A DNA stretch of 64,000 nt. Source: Taxillus chinensis (taxonomy: Eukaryota > Streptophyta > Magnoliopsida > Santalales > Loranthaceae). Position numbers and translations under genes: made by a program. Below are positions 32,389 to 43,572 of the stretch, in pieces (the stretch's first letter is position 1; each line of letters opens with the position of its first letter). Where the stretch lies: contig CM042088.1 of the NCBI GenBank assembly GCA_023512835.1, forward strand, positions 59,641,579-59,705,578, in the 5' to 3' direction. Below the pieces are notes generated by a model. That model ran no database searches. It saw nothing but the letters and a program-made list of their open reading frames with translations, and had not been told where the DNA came from.

Positions 32389-35183
32389 ATGGCAGCCAGG
32401 ATCGAGGGCATCAGCGAGCAGCTGCAGAGGATTTTTGATTCCAACATGGAAGAAGCACCTACTAGGCGCCATGCTCGCGAGGCCTTCAAAGACATTCAGC
32501 TTAACATTGACCATTGCCTCTTCAAGGTCATCTTCATTTTATTCCCCTCAAATCATCTTCTCTTCATGTTTGTGTTTGCCTTAGTCCTGTTTCTCAATTT
32601 TCAGTCGTTCTTCAATTCACTCCAATTTCGTTTTTCCAACATATCAAACTAGCTTGCTTAACACCGGCGCTTGTTTGTTGTTCATAGTCCGCGCGCGTGT
32701 GTCTACATATGGAATTCCAGCTAAGTTGAATTTCAACACATTTTGTTTTTTGGGTTTTATTGGATTTGCTTTTGATCCTTGATATCAATATCTATTTTAA
32801 GCTACGGATTTGAATGTTTGATATGGGGTATTAGATTTCAATTCCAAGTTTAAGTTATGGCTATTGGCTAGTATATTTTTACTTTACAGCTTTTTTATTA
32901 AAAAGATCTAATATTTTACTAATTCTTAGCGACAAACAAATCCTTGCAGGGACACTGGGATGGGCTGAAGATGGAGGAGGTAAATGTTTTAGTTGTGTTC
33001 CCCATCCATTATGTTGTTTGGGGTCCGTTGTCAATTTGTTCATGCTTTATTTTTATTTTGTATAGAAGTCTGAATATTGACTCGACTGCATTCACTGATT
33101 TCTTTAGTTGTACTGAATAAACCTAATTAAATGGCTATTCCTCCAACAGTACTACATTACCCTTCCATGAAGAAGGGATGCTTGTATATTCTTGAGATGA
33201 CTTCATCATAAGTCCTCACCATCAATTCTATTTAATGAATACTTTTAAGATGATTCTATGATATGAATATTAAGGATTTATCTAATTTTCTAAGAAGTCA
33301 GTGATAATTTATGATGTTCAATACAGTCATATGAGGTGAATTCTAGAGGACTGGAAATTTTCTCCAAAAGTTGGCTCCCGGAGGCATCTCCTTTGAAAGC
33401 ATTGGTTTGTTTTTGCCACGGTTATGGAGATACTTGCACCTTTTTTTTTGAAGGCAAGTAGTTCGTAAAAATTCTTAGCAGTGGAGAAATCCAATGTTAA
33501 GTAATTTTTGAGAATTTGGAAATCTGATAATTTTATTGGCAACTAATGTTTAGGAATGGCAAGGAAGTTAGCATTATCAGGATTTGGGGTTTTTGCATTA
33601 GATTATCCTGGGTTTGGTCTTTCAGAAGGCCTGCATGGCTATATTCCAAGTTTTGAGAGGCTTGTTGATGATGTGATTGAGCATTATTCCAAAGTAAAAG
33701 GTATGGTGATTAACAATCCATTAGAAAGGTACGATGAAGGTAAGTCTGTCTATTGTTTTCTCGCTTTATATATAGTCAAATAATAGAACTTTACATCTTA
33801 CAAGAGGCTAGGAGATGACTTATATAGTTTAAGCCTATAATAACGAAATAGAGACCATGAGACTTTACAACTGAATATAGAAAATGCTTGAAAATGTCCA
33901 ATATCTATCATTTTTAAATGAAAATTGGAAATTGACTATTGAATAAAGATTTTTTTGCATCTATGAATCTTTTGTTAGATTTGGAATAAAACATGGTGAT
34001 TGATAGGAATGTTTGGAAGAGAAAGATTCATGTTTCGGGTTCAATATAAGTTTTCTATTTGTATTGGTTCATATAGTTGATCTCATTTATTGAAATTAAG
34101 GCCTGTTGGTTTTGTTTGGAATAAACCTTTTGTTGATTTACAAGCAAGGATTCAAATTTGTGCTAGATAGTTTATTAGACTGAGGATTTTGTTGTCTGTT
34201 TTGGCTGGACAGGCAAGATGGAGTATCGAAATCTTCCAAGCTTCTTGTTTGGGCAATCAATGGGTGGAGCAATAGCTCTAAAGGTGCACTTGAGACAACC
34301 AACTATGTGGGATGGTGCTATTCTAATTGCACCTATGTGCAAAGTATTCTTCTTCATATAATTACGAATGAAATTCTCATCTAAATTTGACCATTATGCA
34401 TTTTTTAATGAATTCATTGTAAACAGATAGCCGAGAATATGGCCCCATCCTGGTTGGTGGCACAGATACTATTTGGCATTGTTAAGTTTCTTCCCAAGGC
34501 AAAGCTGGTGCCTCGGAAGGACATAGCTGATATGGGATTCAAGGATTTAGAAAAGAGGAAACTGGTTAGTCTTCTAACATGTAGAAAATTATTTAATGAA
34601 GCCCTTATTCCATTTTAATTGATGCAGGCGCCCTATAATGTGATTGCATATAAGGATAACCCACGTTTGGGAACAGCATCTGAATTGCTCAAGGCCACCA
34701 AAGAGATAGACAATCAACTGGAAGAGGTATAGCATTCCTCTCTCCTTTCCAATCTGTCAATCTTTGATAACAGGTTCACTGGTGGAACGCCTTCATATGC
34801 GTACTTCCTAGATGGTTTATCTTAGTAGTGCTGAGATTCTGTTATTGACTTTATGTAAGTGTGGTGAATGGTGATGGAATTGCTATTTTACAGCTGCGGG
34901 CAAAAAATGGTACACGGTTCATCCTCACATGGCATTTAAAACTGCGGTTTCAAATTTGTAGGTTTCTCTGCCGTTGCTGATCATGCATGGAGGGGCTGAC
35001 ACTGTAACTGATCCATCAGTGAGCAAGGTTCTGTATGAAAAGGCTAGCAGCTCAGATAAGACCTTCCACCTCTATGAGAATGCTTGGCATTGTCTTCTGG
35101 AGGGTGAACCAGATGAGACCATTTGTCGAGTTCTTGATGATACGATAACTTGGCTTGATAAGCATAGCATTATGAAAACTTAA
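32389..35183 (+). CDS. alpha/beta hydrolase of the plant monoacylglycerol lipase / caffeoylshikimate esterase family, eight exons
   Basis: Exons: 32389-32526, 32950-32979, 33327-33453, 33554-33700, 34213-34343, 34427-34564, 34628-34726, 34962-35183, giving 343 aa with no stop or frame break. All introns are GT-AG except the third (33454-33553), which uses a GC donor (AAG|GCAAGT). Exon 2 is only 30 bases. The fold landmarks are FCHGYGD (oxyanion loop, about residue 87), GQSMGG with nucleophile Ser163, HGGADTVTDP with acid Asp283 and WHCLLEGEPD with His313. KALVCFCHGYGD, DYPGFGLSEGLHGYI and VSLPLLIMHGG are family signatures. These enzymes hydrolyse monoacylglycerols or related esters, and some act on caffeoyl shikimate in lignin synthesis; the substrate cannot be told from sequence. 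The unusual feature is WHC where most relatives have YHS around the catalytic His. It is the only clear host gene in the window. Confidence 0.93.
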
Positions 35184-35318
35184 AGTTGATTTCACGATGG
35201 AAAAGCTTGTGCCATATTTGACCCGAAAACGCAATATGCGCCTGGCCCAAACCCTTTTTCAATGCCAATTGGTATTCGCTTCATGTGTCCAAATTGAAAC
35301 TAAACAGTGCATTATTGT

Positions 35319-35324
35319 AATAAA
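35319..35324 (+). terminator. candidate polyadenylation signal of the host gene
   Basis: AATAAA within an A/T-rich run 136 bases after the stop codon, with overlapping variants (AATAAATAAA) just beyond. Confidence 0.45.
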
Positions 35325-36655
35325 ATAAATAAACCAAATAGTGACAATCAATCAAATTTACTCATACCTGTAAGTTATTATTATTACTTAGCGCATACTA
35401 AGTAATTCATAATTTCTATTTCGTCAGAAATTTTGTTTGGATAAATTGCGAGGTCTGTAATTATATATCTACTGAAGCATTTTAGGATTCCACCCAACCT
35501 AGGCTAAGTACAAGAGAAATCCCATAAACTTATATGCCATTCGAGGAAAAAAGAAAGCAACCAAAAAGAGTCTAATTTCAATACCTAAAAATTAGGAGGG
35601 AAGTTTTCTACTGAGAGGTGGCCGGTTGAGGATTTGCTGGCCAAATCATTGTTGCACTCATCCTGATTAACTTCAAAGCTTTCCAGCTCAATTATGGCTG
35701 TTGAGAGAGCCCTTCCACATTGCCCTCAATCATAGAATGACACTATCATCATTTCTTCAGCAGACCAAAATCAGGAATATGTATCAGACAATGGTACAAA
35801 CAGAATGTGGCACTGATCACAAGACTGGTGGTGATGATAAACTTGAAGACGAAAATAAAAAAAGCAAAAAAACTTTTTTCAAGTCAGGCTACGAAATGAC
35901 TTTCAGTGAAGAAGACTAATAAATGACAAACATGTTAATTTCTTCTGGGCATTTTTTTCTTATCCAAATCCTAGTCTGGTAAATTTTCCATGGAAGTTTT
36001 TTTAAATACAATGCTGAACTTAAAAAATATTGCAGAGAAAACAAACACAACATACCATCTAGGCTTTAGGGTTTCATATCTTGGTGTTTAGATAAGCCTG
36101 GCCCAGCCCCTTTTGAAACCTAAAGCAGTATCTTGAGACCTTCAAATTTTGGGATAATTTAGAAGCTTTTAAATTTTATTTTATATAAAAGGGCAAAGAT
36201 ATGATAAGGGTTCTAATATAAAGGGAAAATATAGATAAACAATATATATGAGCCTCATTTTAGGATCTCCCAAGCCTCAAGGTTGGATCGGTCCTTAGGT
36301 TATGTTGTTTCATGAAACTAGTACAAAATTTAGCCACAAACCAAAAGCAACCCACTATGTAACAGTATAAATAAAAGAGAAATACAAGGCAAAAAAGTTT
36401 TAGTAAATGACATTAACAACACTAATTTCACAAGCCCTAAAAACTTCTGAATTTTGGTGCATTGATAATGTGATTTGAGATTAAAAGAACCCAGGAAAAA
36501 ACACCACAACTGGCCCAAAGCCTCTGGTGCATTGATAACTAGATTCATTTTGTAGTTTTGAAACTTTTCTTGTGATACATACAAACATGGATCTCTCCTC
36601 TTTTCACACCTTAGAGCTATAGCCACTTAGCAAATACCTAGTTTGGGGGTAATCT
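35325..36655. other. intergenic, no confident gene; one weak exon candidate on the minus strand
   Basis: Mostly A/T-rich unique sequence. At 35697-35585 (minus) a possible terminal exon follows a CTCTCAACAG acceptor-like site and reads IIELESFEVNQDECNNDL and on to a TAG at 35587-35585 (36 residues). No upstream partner exon was found and I do not recognise the protein. A short phrase TGGTGCATTGATAA occurs twice (36457 and 36525). Confidence 0.3.
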
Positions 36656-37081
36656 TGTTGGGAGAAATAAAAATTAAAAATTAAAAATTAAATATACGAG
36701 AATTTTACGTGATTCAGAAAAATTCATATATCTATGGGAAATATATACCAACTTACAAACTCTCAATTCTAGTACCCAATTACACCCAAAGAATATTAGA
36801 AATCAATTATTCTTTTTAAATCTCTCTCAATTTTTCTCGCGACTCACTAGAATTGGGATGATCCTAATTTGCTTAAGATGATGCCCTTTTATAGGGGTTT
36901 TGCACCGTATTAATAACAGCTTGAAATTGTTGAAAAAAAGGACATGCTAGCTTGTGCTTTTAATAGTCAAACTAGCCAAGTTTGAAAAATGAACATCATC
37001 TATGTATATTGGGAAAAATAAGCTGCATAAGAAGTTGTATTTTTTGACAGCTTTGATGACTTTAAGCCGTGACTTCTGAAA
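36656..37081 (-). repeat. probable 3' LTR of the old copia element
   Basis: Minus strand: the RNase H stop region is followed by CTTCGAGTGAGAGATT (polypurine-like, 37100-37082) and then an A/T-rich segment of about 425 bases ending TTTCTCCCAACA at 36656. Ending CAACA suits this group, but the start has lost its TG and there is no second copy to compare. Confidence 0.45.
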
Positions 37082-37149
37082 ATCTCTCACTCGAAGATTG
37101 ATTTTAATCTGCCTTCAAACCTACAGTAACTTTTTCCATCTCTACTATT

Positions 37150-37926
37150 CTTGAAGACCAATTATAGTTACATACAGCTCTAATTTGTTTATAGTGACAA
37201 CTTTGCTTAACATGTCAGCAAGGTTTATATTCCCCTGTATCTTCACAACTTTTGGCACTTTATCCTCCAACAATGATCAAATGAAATGATAACAAATTCC
37301 TATATGTTTGGTTCTTAAATGAAATGAAGAATTCTTGGCAAGTGTAATGCACTCTGAACGTCACTATGCAACACATTCATCTATTGTGTGAAATCCATTT
37401 CTACTAACAAATCTTGTAAATAAATAAACTCGGTGCTAACTTCTATCTACATATTCTGCCTCAATTGTAGATAAAGCCATAATTTTTTGTAATTTAAAAA
37501 TCCAACTAACTATTATAATTCTCAATGTGAACACATATCCTATAGTGCTCCTCATGTGATCTATTTCTCCAGCAAAATTAGTATCCACATAGCGTTGCAA
37601 CTTTACTTCACCTTTTCTGAAATAGATACATTTATTAGTGATATATTGCAAGTATTTAAGTACCCATTTTATGACTTCCTAGTGCTATTTTCCTGGATAA
37701 GACATAAATCTACTTGCTGCTCCTACTACATAAGTAATATCTAGTCTCGTGCTTACCATGACATACATCAAATTTCCAATGGTTGAGTCATACACTGCTT
37801 TTTTGACAACTTGAAGTGATTAGCTAGAGATATTTTTACTAGTTTGGCATCACTCATGCAAAATCTATACAAGATCTTACAAATATATTTTGTATAAGAT
37901 AATTTAAGGTACCTTTTGTCTATCTT
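37150..37926 (-). pseudogene. reverse transcriptase end and RNase H of the old copia element
   Basis: Minus strand: IDKRYLKLSYTKYICKIL and ANHFKLSKKQC (37968-37768), then after decay KLQRYVDTNFAGEIDHMRST, GYVFTL, SWIFKLQKIMALSTIEAEYV (37651-37436) and further down LRTKHIGICYHFI and NINLADMLSKVVT to about 37150. RNase H removes the RNA strand during replication. The conserved Asp of the DxDFAG motif reads D-T-N-F-A-G and several stops interrupt it. Confidence 0.8.
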
Positions 37927-39348
37927 TGTGTTGTTCCCACAGTTCTTTTGGGTTGTTATTGTTGTCAACAGTTGTATTTAGAAGCGGGCAACAACATGCC
38001 GTACTTGATTGGATAACTTCGTAGAGTGATCTCTTAGATTGAGCTCGTAGAAGGAGTCTAACTATGTACTACTTCAATCTATTCAAGGTCGAAGATCCAC
38101 AGGGTCGAAGACTCGAAGATCTATAGAGTCGAAGACTCAAAGACCTAAAGTGCAATCAGGTGAAGAGCAATATCTCAGAGATTCAAAGACGCACAGACTT
38201 GAAGACCTATTGGGTGAAGAGTGGCAGTGTCGCAAAGTCAAAGTTCGAAAGGTCCAACATTTGGAGACCCGTTAATGTGAATAGAGACTCGTTAATGTGA
38301 ACCAATGATTGGCCAAGTCAAAAGGCGGTTATCACTGGCTTAAAACTAGAGACTTTAAGATCTGAATGTCACTGGCTCTAAACTGGGGTTGATCTACCTC
38401 AAAGGTCCGAAGGTTCTGACTTGAAGGTTCGAAGGTGCAGACTCGAAGATCGTAGCGTGTGTACTATATGAAATATTTGTGAGACTACGAAGTAGTAATC
38501 TTCGAGGCTATGGCTAATCAAAGGATCAAAATGCAGTTAAGGTGGAACATGTCTAACCTTGGCAAAACATGTCAAAACATATCTGAACATGCTAAGTATC
38601 AAAATAAACATTTGGACATTATTTGAGGCTAGAGTAATATGTTTCAACAATGGAGATCAGAAGGTGGAACATGTCTAACCCTAGCAAAAGGTTCTCATGC
38701 AACGGCCATCCTATAAAATAAAAGAAGATGACATACTTCAAAATGCGTCAGAATATTTTCAGAGTATACGAAAGGTATCTTGAGAGATATAAAAGATGCA
38801 AAGTAGTTTTTATACATAGAGAAGAAGATCGAGAGCAAGATAATAGTGAGTTCATCTAGCTTCATTCCTCATACATTCAACAAACAGATAGTGAGTTTGG
38901 TAAAAGTTGAAGGTCAAGCAGTGCAAACAGTTGAATAAACAGGAGCAGATTACGTTAGACAGTTCATCACAGTGAGTGAGTACTAAAGTAATATTGTTTC
39001 TGTAATTGTATTTAAAAGAAAAGAGAGTTAATTCTGTTATAACAAGGGCAAGACCCTACTAAGTTAAAAGCATATAGTGGATTGGACTCGGAGTAGGTAC
39101 ACCCTTACCACCGTGGAGTAGATCACATTGATCAAACCATGTAAATCGTGTGTCTTTGTCTTTTATTTCCAATACACACTTGCTGTTAACTTGATCTTGC
39201 ACAAGGCACTAAAATACCACCTAAACAATAACCACATCTGTAAGAATATCTCTGATAAATAAGATACTCCTTGAAACTAAAGAAATTAGTTTTAAGTATA
39301 CAGATTCACCCCCCCCCCTCTCCGTATACACACACATATACCTATACG
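37927..39348 (+). repeat. solo LTR inserted in the old copia reverse transcriptase, duplication ATCTT
   Basis: Repeats ATCTT at 37922-37926 and 39349-39353 flank a 1.4-kb segment with a CACCCCCCCCCCTCT signature near its right end. The left part (38060-38470) is an array of TCGAAGA/ACTCGAAG phrases. Removing it and one duplication rejoins the copia protein around KQDKDRQK/RYLKLSYTKY. The right terminus (ATACG rather than CA) is degenerate, so the exact ends are provisional. Confidence 0.6.
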
Positions 39349-39353
39349 ATCTT

Positions 39354-39954
39354 GTTTGGAACTTGGGAATATCACTCTGCTAATCCTCATTCCAAGTATC
39401 TACTTTATTATACCAAAATCCCTTATCTTGAATTCCCTTGACAACTGTCTCTTTTGCTTGTTGATCTCATTTGTATTTACTCTTGCTATTAATATTTCCT
39501 TAACATAAATGAGTAAAATAATGAAACTAGAACCAACCTTCTTAAAGCAACAATAATGGTCAACAATGCATCTCATGTAGCCATTATTTTGCATTAAATC
39601 ATCAAATTTCTTATACCACTATTTGGGTACTTGTTTTAAACTATACAAACTTTTGATTAACCTGCATACCAAATATTTATTGCCCTCTTTTGTAAATTCC
39701 TCTAGTTGTTGCATGTATATCTCTTCCTCCAAATCCCCATGGAGAAAAGTTGTCATTACATCTAACTTTAAATGTAGGTTTTTTACTGCTATGATGCTCA
39801 AAATTGATCAAATAGTAGTCAATTTGACAATTGGAGAGAATATTTCAGTATAGTCAATACCTTCCTTTTATTGAAATATTTTAACCGCCAATATTGCTTT
39901 ATATCGCTTGGATCCATAATGCTTCTCCTTGACTCAATACACTCATTTGTTTTA
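39354..39954 (-). pseudogene. reverse transcriptase core of the old copia element
   Basis: Minus strand: KHYGSKRYKAILAV (39930-39890), then IDYTEIFSPIV, LDVMTTFLHGDLEEEIYMQQ, VCRLIKSLYSLKQVPK (39801-39619) and SSFIILLIYVKEILIA (39594-39500), the catalytic YVDD being changed to YVKE. REFKIRDFGIIK-ILGMRIS continues to 39370. Loss of the catalytic Asp pair and stops make it non-functional. Confidence 0.8.
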
Positions 39955-39959
39955 CAAAG

Positions 39960-40082
39960 TGTAAAAGGTAAATATGGTTTTTCTCTCTATATTACACATA
40001 ATATGCACCTGTACATATAATATTACATGAGTCAAATATGGTAAGACTCTGTATAGTATATTTTTGAATATTTGTTCTAACA
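39960..40082 (-). repeat. 3' LTR of the small copia element
   Basis: 123 bases, TGTTAGAACA to CTTTTACA on the minus strand, next to the polypurine tract. Among the shortest LTRs for a coding copia relative. Confidence 0.85.
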
Positions 40083-40094
40083 CTCCCCCTCAAG

Positions 40095-41397
40095 TTGGAG
40101 CATATATGTTAGATAGCCCCAACTTATTACAAAGTTGATGTTCACGATTACCCCACAAAGGCTTAATAAAAATATCAACAAGTTGATGTTTAGTTTGGAT
40201 ATGTATGAGCACAATCGCATTATTCCGCACTTTTTCACGTATAAAATGACAATAAGCTTCAATATGCTTCGTTCATTCATGAAACACTGGATTGGAAGCA
40301 ATGTAAATAGTAGACTGACTGTCATAATGTAATATTAAGAAACGTGAAGAAGGTAAGCCAATTTTTGATAATAACATTGTCAACCACGTCAATTCACTTG
40401 CTACATGTGCCAATGCTCTGTACTCGGCCTCTACATTAGATCTCAATACAACATGTTGTTTCTTACTCTTCCGTGCTACAAGATTTTTGCCAAGAAACAT
40501 GCAGTAACCAATAATGGACCTTCTATTGATTGGACATCTTGCCCATTCGGCATCAGAATAAGCATAAATATCAAAATTATCCTTGCTTTGTAAACAGAAG
40601 ACCTCGTCTTGGTGCCCCTTTCAGGTACTTGACAATCTGTAATGTTGCATTCCAATGGGTAGTGCGTGAAGCACCCATGAATTGGCTTATGTGCTTACAG
40701 CAAAGGAAATACCAGGTCTAGTAACTGTTAAATAATTTAACTTTCCAACTAATTTCCGATATTGAGTAGGATTATGTAACAAATCACTATGTTTTAAATC
40801 CAACCGGACATTAGGATCCATAGGTGAATCAACAGGTTTGACTCCTAAGTATCCAACCTCAGCAAGTATATCAAGCATATATTTTCATTGTGATAAAAAG
40901 ATAGAGCGACTAGAGCAGGCTATTTCTATCCCCAAGAAATAATGCAATCGACCGAGAACCTTAGTGCAAAACTCAACCTAAAGAAAATGCTTCAAAAGAT
41001 AAATGTTTGTCGTCACTACCCATAATAACAATATCATCAATATAGACAACCAAGAGAAAACAACATCTACAGAAGAGGAATAAAACACAAAATGATCAAC
41101 TTCACATTACCGCAGGCCAAACCAAACAATAGTAGTACTGAATCAACCAAACCAGGCCCATGGAGATTGTTACAATCCATAAAGAGCCTTGTGAAGCCAA
41201 TAAACCAGATTCTCCCCCTAAGCAACAAAACTAGGTCATTGTCGTCACGATCACAGTTGTTGCTATTGTCGTCCATCGTCATCTATGAAACATCAAGGAT
41301 GATCATCGGCAGTTGTTGAGGCTACGAGGAGAGACGACGATGTTGTCGTGTGGTGTTAATCACCAAGACACTTCTGTTTCACATGACTCTGATACTA
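40095..41397 (-). pseudogene. reverse transcriptase C-terminal half and RNase H of the small copia element
   Basis: After the primer site and a 150-base leader, the minus strand enters the reverse transcriptase directly (SFVA-GENLVYWLHKALYGL at about 41232), then SPWAWFG, EVDHFVFY and YIDDIVIMGSDDKHLS (catalytic YIDD near 41035). PVDSPMDPNVRLDL, YRKLVGKLNYLTVTRPGISF, VARKSKKQHVVLRSNVEAEY, ILHYDSQSTIYIASNPVFHE and NKLGLSNIYAPT follow, the last ending in TGA inside the polypurine tract. Stops and at least one frameshift are present. The direct fusion of leader to mid-RT marks an internal deletion. Confidence 0.8.
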
Positions 41398-41443
41398 TGT
41401 AAAAGATAAATATGGTTTTTCTCTCTATATCACACATAATATG
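41398..41443 (-). repeat. 5' LTR of the small copia element, inner piece
   Basis: 46 bases matching 39960-40005, ending at ATATG, the target site of the Athila insertion. The remaining 77 bases are at 54620-54696. Confidence 0.85.
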
Positions 41444-43231
41444 TGATCGGGGGGATTTATACCCCCTTTTTAGGGCCATTTTGGGTACATTTTCATACAC
41501 TTTTGATTCATTTACTGCCCATTTGTGCTACATTTTCATATTTTCATTGCCTAACCCAGAAAAGAGGATTTCTTGTAGTTTTTGTGGTATTTTTGCTATA
41601 TTTCTTACAGGAATCCAACAATCAAGGAAGAATTCACCAAATCCACAGAAGGAAGAAAGAATCCCAAAGACCTAAAGATCACGACGCCCAAAGCTCAAGT
41701 TGGTCAGGTGAAGGACCCTTTACCCGACTAGGTCGGGTGAAGCCCATACTTCATGGAAGGCTTCTCAGAGACGTACTAAATAGTTTCTCCTTTTGGTCGG
41801 GTGAAATCCGAGGTCATTTGGAGGTGGTCGGGTGAAGCTTATTTTGCATATTCAGACTCTACAATCATCATGGAACAATACTTCCTTCTGGTCGGGTGAA
41901 GTTTGAAGACCCTATATGGTGGTCAGGTGAAGATTTCTTCACCCGACCAAGCTCAAATTTTGACGATTAACCCTTTATTTTTGCAGCATACTTATTCCCT
42001 TCTGGACCAAAGTCATTTGATCAAAAGACGAGCACCAAACACTCCAGTCAAAGAAGAATTAATTGAAGAAATTCAAATTCAAATGGGTGCTTTGTATTTG
42101 GATTGAGGTCTTTATAGGGTTTAAAAGAGGGATTTATCTCATTTTCAAATTCAAAAATAAGGGGAGTTACAAAAGATTTAAGAGGGGCTAATTATTTGGA
42201 GGAATTATGAGGAATAATGGGATATTCAAATTCAAAAATTCAAAATTCTCTTGGGAGGCTATAAAAGGGGAGCTGCTCCATCATATGTAATCATTAATCA
42301 AGTTATCATCCAATTCTCTTCTATTCTACAATTCCATTTCTCACCTAGAGTAAAGAAAGGGAGAGAGAAGAAGGTTTAGGGTATCTCTTGGAGTTTGAAG
42401 ACAATTTGCTGGGAAAAGAAGATCAACCTTGGAATTCTTGGTCTAAATAGGCAAGTTATCATTCTGGTTTTCTTATTCCATGTTTTATAATTCTTTTGTT
42501 TTCAATTATACTATGGAAGCTTAAAAACCCTTGATTGGGGTTAGGATAGAGTTTGATATAATGAATTAATTTACAATGTTTTAGTTTAATCTTTTTTACC
42601 TTGTAAATGTTTATTGACTATCTTGGGTTAAAATATAAAATGGATTTGATCACTTCATTTTATCATATTAGGTACTTATGTGAAGGATTGAAAAATGAAA
42701 CATAATTACTGGAAATTGCAAGATAATCAAACTAGGGGTTGCATAATTTGCGAAAGCGAGTGTAAAACCTAGGATACCAAGTTAAGAGTGGGTGTGATGC
42801 TAGCTCTAGACTAAACAACCCAAATCTTAAAGGGTCACCCGTTCCCCATGCTAGGGTGTACACACGAATTATGGCACTTAAAAAAGGCTAATTCATGCAT
42901 TAGAGGTTGGGTATTAAATATTGTCACAAGGAAAGAATTAGATTGAACTAAGGCATATTCTTGGGAAAAATACATCAAATGAAATCTTAACTCCAATCAC
43001 CTTTATCAATTGAACTTATCTCTACTCGGACAAGCTCATTTCCATTTCTCACAACCATTTAATTAACCTATTTTAAATTCAGTTCTGTTTTTATATTATT
43101 TTCAATCAAAATCTCTTTATAAGCTAGTTAGAATTTCCAAATTCTACATCCTTCCCTTGGATACGATAATCCGGACTTAAAAATCCACTTTATTACTTGT
43201 CACGATTTGTACACTTGCAAATTGCTGATCA
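41444..43231 (+). repeat. 5' LTR of the Athila-type element
   Basis: 1788 bp; ends form an inverted repeat TGATC...GATCA. Between 41695 and 41945 lie about seven copies of GGTC(G/A)GGTGAAG and its complement. TATA box TATAAAAG at 42260-42267 in GGAGGCTATAAAAGGGGAGC. Confidence 0.92.
42260..42267 (+). promoter_or_regulatory. TATA box of the Athila-type 5' LTR
   Basis: TATAAAAG in a G-rich frame, followed 30-40 bases on by CATCATATGTAATCATTAATC, a likely start region. The 3' LTR has the same box at 53651-53658. Confidence 0.65.
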
Positions 43232-43237
43232 AGTTTT

Positions 43238-43254
43238 TGGTGCCGTTGCCGAGG
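43238..43254 (+). other. primer-binding site of the Athila-type element
   Basis: TGGTGCCGTTGCCGAGG seven bases after the LTR, two bases different from the usual Athila site TGGCGCCGTTGCCGGGG (tRNA-Asp). Confidence 0.8.
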
Positions 43255-43572
43255 AAGGCATCGATAGAATAGAAAATTCTTTTCTAGCTTCAAAATTTAA
43301 TTTTAAAACTGTGTTTTGGATATTCTTGGATATTGTGTTTGCAAGTAACTACAGCTAGGTTTATGAAGGTCAAAAAGCATTGACATCCCCTTCGATCCTG
43401 AACTGGAGAAATCGTTCTGAGCTTGATGCGACAACTTAAGGAAACATTTGAGTAGAGGACGACAAACTCAAACTAGGAGCTACCAAGAACACCAGAACAA
43501 GAAAGATTAGCCGGATTAGAAAGACTATTCCACGAAGAAGAGGCAGAATCTCATCCTCAACCAAGGCCAATC

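Noticed and set aside
32389..32652. Exon 1 read through as an 87-codon single-exon gene
   Set aside because: Residues after LFK are intronic and hydrophobic without family similarity; a GT donor lies directly at the point where similarity ends.
33450..33470. GT donor at 33458 for the third intron of the hydrolase
   Set aside because: It adds five bases, shifts the frame and destroys the conserved EGMARKLALSG sequence; the GC donor restores it exactly.
35701..35919. Plus-strand open frame of 72 codons (Lys/Asp/Glu-rich)
   Set aside because: Starts at a TTG, is low in complexity, has no recognisable similarity or splice context.
36330..36626. Minus-strand open frame of 98 codons with a hydrophobic C-terminus
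   Set aside because: A/T-rich intergenic sequence with no family similarity and no plausible upstream signals.
39301..39320. C-tract as an assembly gap or sequencing artefact
   Set aside because: Similar C-rich tracts occur at the same relative place in the other SIRE-like LTRs, although its exact length may be unreliable.
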